This document shows, one piece after another, positions 43,369 through 53,549 of a stretch of 64,000 nucleotides of DNA. Position 1 is the stretch's first letter, and each line of letters starts with the position of its first letter. The notes under the pieces were generated by a model. It did no database searches and was not told the origin of the DNA. It was given only the letters and a program-made list of their open reading frames with translations. Both the position numbers and the translations under genes were made by a program. This DNA comes from Patellaria atrata CBS 101060 (Eukaryota; Ascomycota; Dothideomycetes; Patellariales; Patellariaceae). The stretch covers positions 409,550 to 473,549 of the forward strand of contig MU006094.1 of assembly GCA_010093705.1 (NCBI GenBank), given 5' to 3'.

Positions 43369-44922
43369 TCAGTTCTCGCACAGTACTTTCGCCTTAACTA
43401 AGAGGTGCGCTCGGCCTGAGTCTGCTAGCTTCTCCAATCCGGGAAAAGTAATACAATATACTTTCTTAACCGCTTCCATCTCGTCTTCCTCTGTCTCTTC
43501 CGCTGCAAATGCTTCCATTCCAGTATGATCAAACACCAATTCCTCCTTCTCATTTCTAGATGGCGGGAAGATGACACGATATTGTGCGTGTTGTTGTATT
43601 AGCGTTCTCGACAATTCTACGACCTGTTGGATGATGGAGTGAAGTTGCGCTCTAGTCTCCTTCGAAAACTGATCCGCACCTGTGAGGTCATGTATGATCC
43701 TTTCCGTCTGTGATACGAGTGTGTCGACGAGTACCGCCGCAGTCGTCTCTAATGTCCGATCGCCATCTTTTTGCAAAATGGTATAAGTAGCAGCCCTCCA
43801 CTGCTGAAAATCTCCTGGCGACTTCGTAGCATGTAAGTACTCGAACAGCGAATGAAGCTGTCCCAACGCTCCTTCTCTCGGCAATCCAAAAAGATGCTCG
43901 TCCCTCAGGATCCCCACAACCTGCCGTGCGACTATACCCTGCAACACTGCAATCTTTGCCCCTGACGGCGTTCCTGTTCCCATCCCATACCCTGGAGCGA
44001 CACTCCTTACCAGCTCCCCCGTCAGCCCCGTCAGCCCTTCCGTCCTCAACTTAGACCGCCGAAAATTACTGATTACCCATTCCCGCACCCTATGATGTAG
44101 ATGCCCCAACACCTCCACGATCTCTCGATCAGTAACTTGGCTATCCACTCTCGTGAGGCTCGAAATACTCGTCTTCAGCTCCATCAGCTGCGCATGATAC
44201 GCCCGCGCATCTTCTTCATACATTCGCGCTTCCCGTTCCGCCGTGTGTAGCCGCTCCAGTAGCTGGTTCCGCTCACGACTGCGTTCACCGCGCTCTCTGT
44301 GGAGGGCGCGTGTCCACGCCATGTCACGGTCCGCGAGCTCTGCGCTGGCGTCTTGGATCCGGGATTGGAGAGATGCGCGTTCTTGGGACCAGGAACGGCG
44401 GGATGGAGGTTGGGATGATTCCTGTGGCACGCTACTACGAGAGGCTCGTTCGAGTTCTGCTTTATAACTATCGAGGGTTTCACGGAAGAGGAGCTCGTGG
44501 GCTTGGAGCTGGGAGATTTCCTCTGACATGCGTCTTTGTTCGGCTTGGGCTGCTAGCAAAGCTTTTTCGAGCTCCGTGAGTCGGTCTGGATGTAGGTTGG
44601 GGGATTGGCTGGAGGACTGGGCGTCGTGGAAGGTGTTGTTAGGGGAGGAATCGGCGCTGGGTGGGCTGTTGTCGGTGCTCTGGGAGGAGGGTTTTTGCTC
44701 GGTGGGTGTTTGATATCGACGACGAGGTTCGTCTTTGGTAGCCTTTTCGGCAGCTATGGCGGCTTTAGGGGGTGCACTAATAACGCTGGACGACGAAGAT
44801 GTTTTGGGCGTGCGAAAGGAGGGTTTTGGAGTTCGTCGATGGCGAGAAGAGGGGTCTGAGAAAGGGGAGAGATGAATTAGTTCACTGTTAGGTTCTATTC
44901 TGTTTGCATCTTCTCGTCTCAT
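43369..44922 (-). CDS. Coiled-coil fungal protein of unknown function
   Basis: 517 aa from ATG at 44922 (MRREDANRIEPNSELIHLSP). Residues 1-115 are disordered, Ser/Pro/Lys-rich. About 120-270 is heptad-like coiled coil (LTELEKALLAAQAEQRRMSE, RERNQLLERLHTAEREARMY). The rest is a helical globular part with DREIVEVLGHLHHRVREWVI and LQKDGDRTLETTAAVLVDTL. It resembles a widespread but unnamed Pezizomycotina protein family. An ATG at 45035 (MAGQDKHSP, then a GTGAGC donor) looks like a first exon, but its phase does not fit the obvious acceptor, so the 5' end is uncertain. Start choice is the first in-frame ATG. Confidence 0.75.
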   Translation of the reverse strand: MRREDANRIEPNSELIHLSPFSDPSSRHRRTPKPSFRTPKTSSSSSVISAPPKAAIAAEKATKDEPRRRYQTPTEQKPSSQSTDNSPPSADSSPNNTFHDAQSSSQSPNLHPDRLTELEKALLAAQAEQRRMSEEISQLQAHELLFRETLDSYKAELERASRSSVPQESSQPPSRRSWSQERASLQSRIQDASAELADRDMAWTRALHRERGERSRERNQLLERLHTAEREARMYEEDARAYHAQLMELKTSISSLTRVDSQVTDREIVEVLGHLHHRVREWVISNFRRSKLRTEGLTGLTGELVRSVAPGYGMGTGTPSGAKIAVLQGIVARQVVGILRDEHLFGLPREGALGQLHSLFEYLHATKSPGDFQQWRAATYTILQKDGDRTLETTAAVLVDTLVSQTERIIHDLTGADQFSKETRAQLHSIIQQVVELSRTLIQQHAQYRVIFPPSRNEKEELVFDHTGMEAFAAEETEEDEMEAVKKVYCITFPGLEKLADSGRAHLLVKAKVLCEN

Positions 44923-45704
44923 GTTGTTCTCGTCCAAACTTGTTACCGTCTGAGGATGGCGGGATGGAGAAATATCAGGGAGAGGTGCGTAGTGCCTAAT
45001 AGCTCACCTGGACTATGTTTATCCTGGCCCGCCATCGATGCTTATTTGTACACGATCTCTCCTTGAGACCATTTCCCAGGGAGTCAAAAATTTGCGTATT
45101 TCGCAAGGGCTACACTATGGAATCAAGGTAGTTTGGGCGTTTAAGCTGGGCCATTTTTGAGAACTCTAGTGGTGGGGAGCTTAAAGTTTGGCCCCTTACT
45201 CTTCAGCTCCCAAGGCTTAGTAACATTAGTCGTGGGTTTGCCAAAAAGTCACCTTGCTTCTACGAGCAATTCTCAGACGAGTTCTAAGCATATCCAAATT
45301 CTAAAAGCATCACTAAAATCCCCGTATTAATTAGAATATATTCCTTTGATCTCGAACTGATACCTATTACTGTGGTGTTGTTAATTCAACCTTGAACTAA
45401 GGGTGTTTTGGTGGTCCCATCGATGTTGGGTGGTTTGCAGTCCTACCACTAATGTTACCAAGCCTTGTCCCATAATTGTTCTAGCAGATCTACGACATTT
45501 CCTGTACATATTTGTCGGTGCCTAGTCAGGCAGTCACTTATTCCTATACGAAGATACTTTGCCACAAGGCTCTGTCCCATAAGATAAGGTCGCGTAAATG
45601 ATTGTCAGCAGATTTCTAGTTGCGTTCTCTTCTATGTCGCTGAGAGTTCGATAGTGGGCAAGAGCAGAATTACTTGAATATACTTTACCTATACAAGAGC
45701 TAGG
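44923..45704. promoter_or_regulatory. Divergent upstream region
   Basis: 782 bp between the coiled-coil gene (-) and the HSPA12-like gene (+). May contain an unplaced 5' exon of the former near 45009-45035. No heat-shock element run that I would defend. Confidence 0.4.
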
Positions 45705-47821
45705 ATGAGCTCTTCACACCTACCCTTGAGGGCGGCGAGCTCCTCATACCCTCCATACACCGGGGAAACGAACGGTGGCGCGAATGGAAAGTCTGCCGGT
45801 ATGGGAGCCACTTCCAAACCTTCGACAAGCACTAGCGGTGCGGCACCTACGAACGACCGATTGATAGTAGGTGTTGACTTTGGAACGACATATTCCGGGT
45901 AGGAAGCTATGCTGTAATATTGCTCTATTGGTGGCACATGATGCTAACAATTTCATAGTGTTGCCGCCGTGTATAGCGCAACCCCTGAAGACATAGATAT
46001 TATCAAGACGTGAGTCTACTCACCTTCAAAATCATATAGATCAACCAACAAACCCTTGAAGATGGCCTGGAGGGAATGGCATAACCTCCGACAAAGTCCC
46101 CACTGAGATCGCGTACGTCTCTTCTCCCTCGAACGCATCGAGTACATCGCTAGGCTCCAATGGCGAGAGCAAGCCGCAGGATATAAAATGGGGTTTTCAG
46201 TTCAAGCCAGAAGAGTCAAGGTTACGGTGTATAAAGTTATTTCTCGATCGAAACCAGCAGTTACCCCATTTCGTATCGCCGTTAGACACAGCAGCCCAAC
46301 TAAAGAACTATGGGAGGACTGTAATGGATGCGGTATCCGACTACCTGACTCAGATATATAAACATACAATGGATACTTTGACAAGACGATATGGAGAAAC
46401 ATTTATGTCGTTAACGAAGGTTCAATTTGTGCTCACCGTTCCAGCCGTATGGTCGGATGCCGCCAAAAATTCAACCCTCAAAGCTGCAGAAAGAGCCGGA
46501 ATGGGGAACATGCACGATCTGAAACTGATATCGGAACCAGAAGCTGCGGCAGTATACACACTAAAGGCAATTCAACCGAACCACTTGCGGATAGGCGATA
46601 ACTTCATTGTCTGCGATGCCGGTGGCGGAACCGTGGATCTGATTGCTTATAAGATTATACAACTGAGCCCTCTAAGAGTCGAGGAATCAGCTGTTGGAAC
46701 AGGTGGACTTTGCGGTTCGGCATTTCTAAATTACCGATTTGAAGACCACGTTAGGAGCCGGGTAGGAGAGGAGCGATACACGCAGATGCGTGAGAAGAAA
46801 GCGAAAACCTGGAATATGGGCCTTAAGTACTTCGAAGAGTTTGTCAAGCGCAATTTCTCCGACGAAGAACACGCAGAAGTGAATATCCCTTTCCCCGGTC
46901 TTCCTGACGATGAGGACGCAGGCTTGGATAGCGGATTCCTTGTCATGAGCGCGGAGCAAGTGAAAGAGATTTTCGAGCCAGTTGTCAGCGAAGTTATTGA
47001 CCTTGTAGAAGGACAAGTCAACAAGATCAGACAAAAGGGAGGTAACGTCTCTGGCATCGTTCTCGTAGGTGGCTTCGGCCAGTCGAACTATCTATATCAG
47101 CGCATGCGTACACACTTCAACACTGCACCCCCACCTCCGTACACAGAACGACCTACGCATGCTGTGGCATTACAGTCGAACCAATCGATCGAGGTGATGC
47201 ACCCTATGTATGCGTGGACAGCTGTCGTACGTGGAGCCGTATTACGAGGGTTAGAGGGAAGCATGGTTGTGTCAAGAAGAAGCAGATGGCACTACGGTAC
47301 TAGTTATGCTACTGTATTCGATGAAACGAGACATCCAGTAAGTGATAGATACTGGAGTCCGTTATGGGAGCGGTGGATGGTCAGCGATCGAATGCAGTGG
47401 CATATAGCGAAGGTAAGTTCCTCAGTACATCTCCATATTAGAGCTTCCCATCAGACATATTAGGGTTTATTGTTAACTTTCCGATTAGGGTGCACAAGTT
47501 TCAGACTCTCAACCCATATCCTTCCATTATACCCGCAACTTCCGTCCGGGCCAGAGTTTGATTGTCGAAGATGACCTGATTGCGTGCGATTCCGATGTCG
47601 CCCCTGATTCTTACCAGAAGGGTCTTATCAACGTGTGCACACTGACTACAGACTTGAATACAGTACCCAAGTCACTTTTCACGAGATTGACAACGACGAA
47701 GGGTGTCGAGTTTGATAATTTGGACTTTACTCTCGATATGAGGATCGAGAGTGCGAGCCTGAAGTTTGAGTTGAGGGTGGACGGGGTTAAGTACGGGAGT
47801 GTGGAGGCGAAGTTCCATTAA
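45705..47821 (+). CDS. Hsp70-like (HSPA12-type) actin-fold ATPase
   Basis: Actin-ATPase-fold protein of the HSPA12A/B-like fungal group, much expanded in filamentous fungi and without assigned clients. Exons 45705-45898, 45959-46009, 46062-47412 and 47489-47821 give 642 aa. Phosphate-1 loop IVGVDFGTTYSG at residues 53-64, connect region VQFVLTVPAVWSDAAKNSTL, KLISEPEAAAVYTL, phosphate-2 FIVCDAGGGTVDLIAY and adenosine motif GIVLVGGFGQSNYLYQRM. Instead of the canonical Hsp70 substrate-binding domain with lid, a divergent C-terminal beta-rich segment follows. No signal peptide. The last exon starts GAQVSDSQPISFHYTRNF. Regulatory or chaperone function is inferred only from the fold. Confidence 0.9.
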
Positions 47822-48259
47822 TTATGAGGGTGAAGGATATCGTTAGATACTCGATTCAATGATGGGTATCATGATGTGAGGGCGCGGTAAATAGGAGTAG
47901 AGGATACTTGGTACATATTATCCCAATCTGGATAGTTCCGATAGGACAAATGTCAATTTCTTCTACTGTACCTTAAGCTCATGCAAATTATGATTCCTTT
48001 AACAGAAAAATGAATATGTGACATTTGGTACAAGAATCCCTACCAAAATGACCTCAGATCTAATTATAGAAAGTAACTAAGGCACTGCTACTCATAGTAA
48101 ATCCGAGGTAATTTTTCAGCCTTATGAACCAAGGACCCCTCCCCGCCAAAAACTTCCCCCTCCAAAATCTATAAAATCACAAAATTTACCTTCAAGCTCA
48201 CTACCTACCTACCAACCGCCCAAAATATCTCAACGACAACAAGCCCACGACGACTCTAA
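47822..48259. promoter_or_regulatory. Upstream of DPH3
   Basis: 438 bp. The last ~100 bp before the ATG are C/A-rich (ctacctacctaccaaccgcccaaaat), typical of a fungal 5' leader. Confidence 0.45.
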
Positions 48260-48577
48260 ATGGCCGACTCCTACTACGACGAGATCGAGATCGAAGACAT
48301 GGTCTTCGACACGAAGCTGCAGCTCTACCACTTCCCGTGCCCGTGCGGCGACCGGTTCGAGATCTCGCTCGGTGACCTCAGGGACGGGGAAGACGTCGCC
48401 GTCTGTCCGACGTGCAGCTTGATGATTAAGGTTATCTTTGAAGCTGTGGGATATTAATATATGTGTAGTGGTTTGGGCAGTGTGCTAATGCGGTCATAGA
48501 GCGATTTGCCACAGGAGCAGCCGGTGAAGACGGAGAAGGAGACGCCGAGGCAGATTGTTGCTGTTGTGGGGATGTAG
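48260..48577 (+). CDS. DPH3: Diphthamide biosynthesis protein 3 (CSL zinc finger)
   Basis: Small iron/zinc protein that feeds electrons to the Dph1-Dph2 radical enzyme in diphthamide formation on EF2; also linked to Elongator (Kti11). Exons 48260-48445 and 48500-48577 give 87 aa. DPH-type motif: [54 protein letters not shown]; the four Cys of C-x-C ... C-x2-C bind the metal. The intron has an unusual GTGGGA donor. The alternative, reading through to TAA at 48456, would give a 65-aa protein that lacks the usual DLP tail. Confidence 0.9.
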
Positions 48578-48993
48578 GAGTGAGGGGTTGGGAGATGTGT
48601 ATGTTATATAATTAAAGACCTTAGGTGGGACGGGTCGCGGTGGGAGGAGGGGGGAGTGCGGTGATGAAGATTCCTGATGGACTCACCGTGAGAGGCGCGG
48701 GGATCATCTGTCTTGAGGAACATACGGTGTTCCAAGGACACGAGATGATAAGGAATGGGAAAGACTGGTTGGAAAGATTCAATACTGGCGAAGAACAGCG
48801 CGTCGTGACGATGGAAACGATACGGGCGCAAGTTCAGCGAGTGGTTTTGAGAGACGCCTAAATTTTTGGCAGGATAGACAGGATTTGTTATGCTTATTGT
48901 ACAAAATATCAAGAGGCCTTCAGCCGTTCCGGCTAATACCTGTACTCAGACTTTCTCCCGTAACGCCATTGGGTTGTCGCTAACGCATGTGTT
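48578..48993. other. Convergent 3' intergenic
   Basis: 416 bp between DPH3 and frataxin. A short plus-strand frame (about 48661-48861, GHEMIRNGKDWLERFNTGEE) looks mildly coding-like but has no support. Confidence 0.4.
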
Positions 48994-49679
48994 TTACGGT
49001 GTATCGGGGTCAATGCCTAGCTCGATGCCTAACTCCTTCCTCAGAAGTTGGGTCAAGGAAGAATTGTCCCTGATATAGATCCAATCTCCAACGCCTCCAC
49101 CCTCCTTCTCATGCTGAGACTCGCCTTCGACAACGTAATCGTAGCGCTTCGGGCCAGAGATGGGGGAACTGAGCCAGATCTGCTTGTTTGGGGGTTGCTT
49201 GTTGATGACATAGGTTCCTTTATTGGGCACGGTAACGGAGAGGATGCCAGCCTGGAAGGAAAACAATTAGCTCCAGCTTATCCCCTGTAGGAGAAAACAC
49301 ATACTGAATATTCAACCTCCATGTCTTCCCTAGATTCTTGCATAGCTTCGAGTTTCGAGTTCAGCTCCTCCAGATACTGGTCCGCAATCTCATGATATTG
49401 CTCGCTACTGATCTGAGCTGGCGCCTTTTGCTCCGGCGATTCGCTTTCCTTTGGACCTGGATCCTGAGCATCGGGCATTAAGCTGCTCAATGAGGGCGAG
49501 GAGTGAAATTCCCGGGGACCAGGAAATGCGAAGTATTTCAATGGAGTCGAGACATGGCGGCGGAACGTAGCTGTGTTGAGAGACTTTACACCCAGCGAGG
49601 GCGATACGATGATGTCAGCGCGACGGAGTGTGACTCGCATAGAGCCATTGGCGGAGCGGACGATGCGTCTGGATAGCAT
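48994..49679 (-). CDS. YFH1: Frataxin, mitochondrial
   Basis: Iron-binding regulator of mitochondrial Fe-S cluster assembly. Exons 49679-49305 and 49251-48994 give 210 aa. The N-terminus [20 protein letters not shown] is an amphipathic, acid-free presequence. The mature domain has the acidic first helix ([20 protein letters not shown], then EDMEVEYS) and the sheet core [37 protein letters not shown], followed by [13 protein letters not shown]. Start chosen because the presequence begins there; the frame is open further upstream but without an ATG of better context. Diverges from APS3 over only 232 bp. Confidence 0.95.
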
Positions 49680-49911
49680 CTTTAAAGAATGCAGACAGAG
49701 ATTGATTTCTCCGTATGCAAACTTTGATGTAGCTGTTTGGTGGAGCGGAGATGCTGTGCCCTCTCCAGATTGTTTGTTATAGCCCGAGATTGAGAGCTGC
49801 GGAGCTTGGACCACCTTGACCTTTCCACCCCACATCCTGTGAAATGCACCTCATGCTTACCATCCCTATCGTGGATTCGACGACAATTATGCGCAACGAT
49901 CGTCCACCAAG

Positions 49912-50570
49912 ATGATAAACGCAGTTTTGGTTTTCAATAACTCGGGACAACCTCGTCTCACGAAATTCTATACCCAGCTCGTATGTTCCTTAACCCTCTA
50001 ATCCGCCATCACTAACCTGAACTCACATAGGACACTGCCGTCCAACAACGCCTGATCTCCGAGATCTTCACCCTCGTCTCCAACCGTCCGAACTCCTCCT
50101 GTAACTTCCTCCCGTACGTTTCCCTCCTATACCCCCTATCATCTCCCCTGAAACCCCCCTAAACCGTTCACTGTAGGCTGCCACCCCTCCTCGCCGCTTC
50201 CTCTACTACTACCTCAACTCCCAACACTGACGCACCCTCCCTCGTAACCTACCGCCACTACGCAACGCTCTACTTCATCCTAATATCCACTTCCACTGAA
50301 TCTCCCCTCGCCCTCCTTGACTTCATCCAAGTCTTTGTCGAAGCGCTCGACCGACTCTTCGAGAATGTCTGTGAGCTAGACCTAATCTTCAATTTTGAAA
50401 CCCTGCATGCGGCGCTAGGTGAGATGATCGTGGGGGGTGTGGTGATTGAGACGGCGCTAGATAAGGTGGTTAAAGGTGTCAGGGAACAGGGAAGAGTTGC
50501 GAAGAGGCCGGTGAACGAGGGGTTGAATTTGGGGGCGAGAGGTTTGGGTGGGCTGGGCAGGGCGAGATAG
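49912..50570 (+). CDS. APS3: AP-3 complex subunit sigma
   Basis: Small subunit of the AP-3 adaptor, which sorts cargo from Golgi/endosome to vacuole. Exons 49912-49980, 50031-50113 and 50177-50570 give 181 aa. Sigma hallmarks: MINAVLVFNNSGQPRLTKFY, then RLISEIFTLVSNRPNSSCNF, VTYRHYATLYFILISTST, ESPLALLDFIQVFVEALDRL, FENVCELDLIFNFETLHAAL, GEMIVGGVVIET. The C-terminal Gly-rich tail (NLGARGLGGLGRAR) is the usual fungal extension. Both introns are GT-AG with in-phase protein joins. Confidence 0.95.
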
Positions 50571-51151
50571 GAATATGGAGATGTGGTATTTTTGCGCAAC
50601 TTTATTGGTGGGACTTCTAAAGATTGAGGCTGGGATTGGATCGACCTAAGTGACGACGTTTGAGCATGCGACGAGCGTGAACCACCACCCCCCTTTGAGT
50701 TACCGATAACCTCCTGAGCTGCTGCTTGATATGGAATCTTTAAGGTGAGTGCTCAACTCTAGAAATGGAAATGGAGGGAATGTTCTCAACGATATGAGAG
50801 GACTGTATAGTGTACGGTGGATAGAGACAAGCCTCCTATTTGGAGATACGCAACGACTCGATATGTCGCCAACATTTATCTGCGGGTTAATTCCCGAGGA
50901 ATAATCAAAGAATACAAAGAAGAAGAAAAAATTGAAATAATCTCGCACCGGAAGCCAAAGTGTAGTAACCTGCCGACTATCAGGGTGTAAAATGTGAATC
51001 CCCAGAATCCCAACGGCACCCGTCATAGCTCAGGAAAAAATCAATGATTTAGCATTAACAGATAAACATCTTTACTTTGGCTATGGAATAATTACGATCT
51101 TAAGGTATCACTTAAAAAAATAGGTTGCTAACTCGTTCCGATCAAACGTTC
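50571..51151. other. Intergenic; one unassigned 108-codon minus frame
   Basis: A minus-strand ATG frame at 51026-50700 (MTGAVGILGIHILHPDSRQ ...) turns F/S-rich and could be the first exon of a very small intron-containing gene, but I cannot name it. Otherwise nothing recognised. Confidence 0.3.
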
Positions 51152-52440
51152 AACTCAGGCACGTCCTCTCAACAGCTTCAATAACCTCCCTCCAAATACG
51201 TTCCGTCAGCCTCTTCCCCTCTTTGTCTTGAAGTGGTTGCGTCATTCTATCTGACTTAAATAAAAAAATGAAATCTACTAAGGAAATTCAGAATTGAAAA
51301 ATAAATAAAAATTGCAAAAAGCAGTTCCCCCGCCGAAGCGGAGTACATCTGCCCTCCCCTCGAGGGGAGCCGGCCGGGTATCGAACTCGGGCCGCCGAGA
51401 TTGATTTTATATGAAGGATAGGGACGACATATCTGCCTTATCGGCTAACCCGAGTTTGATGGAAACATTGGCGGGTAATGTTGCTTATGACCTGCAAATA
51501 TCCCGGCACGTGGTTATAATGTTCAAACACTCTTCCCAGCGGTCTTTTTTTCTTTTTTCAGTAATATGCGCTCAGCATACTAAGCTTAAATCTTCTTACG
51601 AAATGATCTTGTCATTATACTAAAATATATCATGACCCCCTTTTCCAAGTCTCAGCCCGCTAACAGACGTCCTAGCCCCTTACTCAACCGTTCTAAAGAG
51701 GAAATGATACATAACTTCCGTCACATTGTCAAGAAACAAATTCTTATCCATTTCGCGCGCAAGACTAGACTTGCAAGGACCTAGACATACAGAAGTGACA
51801 ATGACATCCGCACCTCCCCCCCACATCCCCATTCAGCGCAAGTTCGCAAGCCATCCTCCACACCAAGAAGGACGAACTTAGAATCTCGATACTTTTTCGA
51901 AACCCATTGAATCCCCTCGACGGCTCCAGTTCCACGACCAGTATCTCCACATCACCAAAGTACGTACTTCTTGCCACAATCCCCAAACTGGCATCCCACT
52001 CTCCGCCCTCGAACCTTTCAATTTGGCAAAAGCAATAACCCTGGCAGCGCCGTGAAGAGCACATGGATCTGCAGTCCCTTCTCCCACCCATACGCGCCCA
52101 TCTCATATCTCCTCGGCCGCACGTCCGGTTGAGAACCACGATCCAGCACCTCTGCTCCGCCTTGACACGTCCCACGACGCTTGCATGCTGTTGAAGACTC
52201 CATATCCAGCTCCCGGATTTCGAGCACGCATCTGCTGCCGGGACGCCTTTGTAAAGGGTCCTGCACGCGAGGATGAGGCGGGATATACCTTTTTGAGCGA
52301 CCTTGATGGCGGTTTCAAGCCGAAGCCGAGGCCGCTGTTGGCGCCCGATGGTTTCGCCACGACAGGAGACATCCGCATCGAAGGGGTTGGCTGAGACAGC
52401 GCGATTTGAGGAGGTTCATGGCAAAAGGGCATTCGGTCAG
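51152..52440 (-). pseudogene. Short-chain dehydrogenase (retinol-dehydrogenase-like) pseudogene, interrupted
   Basis: Pieces of a classical NAD(P)-binding SDR lie in order on the minus strand but in changing frames: the cofactor motif SGANSGLGF (about 52350), ETAIKVAQKGISRLILACR, VLEIRELDMES, YEMGAYGWEKGLQIHVLFTA with LPGLLLLP, then MDKNLFLDNVTEVMYHFLFR with TVE-stop-GARTSV (about 51750-51680). The C-terminal helix, KEGKRLTERIWREVIEAVER, appears only at 51225-51160. About 370 bp of unrelated sequence including the tRNA-like element separate it from the rest. At least four frame changes and several stops exclude a functional enzyme. Substrate of the ancestor unknown. Confidence 0.7.
51270..51455 (-). 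mobile_element. tRNA-derived SINE-like element (candidate)
   Basis: On the minus strand a pol III A box (TAGCCGATAAGG, 51447-51436) and B box (GTTCGATACC, 51386-51377) match consensus at every key position. They are 50 bp apart, longer than in most tRNAs, and flanking sequences do not form a proper acceptor stem, so it is not a working tRNA. After the B box come a 16-bp perfect palindrome (51354-51369), a GC-rich body and an AT-rich tail with short T runs (gctttttgc, tttttatttattttt), the layout of a tRNA-headed SINE. It sits within the SDR pseudogene. No clear target duplication found. A degraded tRNA gene is the alternative. Confidence 0.4.
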
Positions 52441-53549
52441 GTGTGGAATTCTCCAATATTGGCGGATAGTGCTAAAAACGAAGTATGAACTACGACTTGA
52501 TAACTCTCCCTCCACGGTAAAGCGATGAGGTTTTATATCCCTCTCTATATCCAGATGCGGTGTCTTGTTCAAGACCGAGGGATACTACAGAGCTTGCTCC
52601 TCCGCAACATCGAGAAGCGGGTTGATGTATCTTCCACCTCGCACCTTCTCTGAATCCTCCAATAGTACACACCTTCAACCGTGCCTTCCGGCTGCATGTC
52701 TTTGCGGCATAAATTGTCTTCGTTTCTCGCTTCAAATGCACTTCCTCGAGCAACGCCGACGGTTAGCTTCACACATACAGTAGCGTAGAAGTAGATGGGA
52801 CAGCGGATATTCGCAACCAAGCGACAAGGCAAGATGTTGACTTGTCGGTTTTTTCTACCTCTTGCGTGGGAAAATGTCGTTGAGAGAAAGTTGGGCCTTA
52901 GGTGGGTGGTTGTAAGCGATGGGGACGAGAAGGATTGAACTAATGAGCCGATTACCTGATGGGGTAATGCGCGATGCGACTTTCAGGTGATGGTGTCTGG
53001 TATGTGGGAATTACGGGTTTGAGGGCTGGTAGATAGAGTAGTTTATGATGAAGATAGATCCGTTTCTCTAGTTGTAAAGCGTGCCGGAATTGAATCGTAG
53101 CTCGAGAAGACGGGCAGGTAAGGCAGGGAAGAGATACAGACGGAACTACAATTGAGACAGTAGCTAAATGCCAATAGACTCTGGTGCGAGAGTAGGATGA
53201 GAGATGATGTACAGGTACTGTAGATCGAGCATCGCTATCATTCTATGGTAAACTGGTCTTTTTTTATAATACGTGCAAACTCCTCATGTTCTTTAAGATG
53301 AGCACTCTCCTACTGCTTGCTGGCAATCCCGGGTTACCATACAATTACTCTGAGGGAAGAACGACCCAGTCACAAATCCAGGGGCCGTATCTGTACGATA
53401 CGATCCTATCCATCAACCTAATTCTTTTTTTCAAAATTCGATTGAAAGGAAGCCGGAGAGTAAATGAGCCCGTACACCGATCACGCAGGCAACCTGTACG
53501 CTCACTCAGTCCAGGCGAATTCCATTTCTCAAATAAAACTGCAGATTTC
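52441..53549. other. Intergenic, 1.1 kb
   Basis: Minus-strand frames at 52832-52490 have a mildly coding-like stretch (ARGSAFEARNEDNLCRKDMQ) but no family. Sequence 52860-53549 shows nothing recognisable. Confidence 0.4.
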
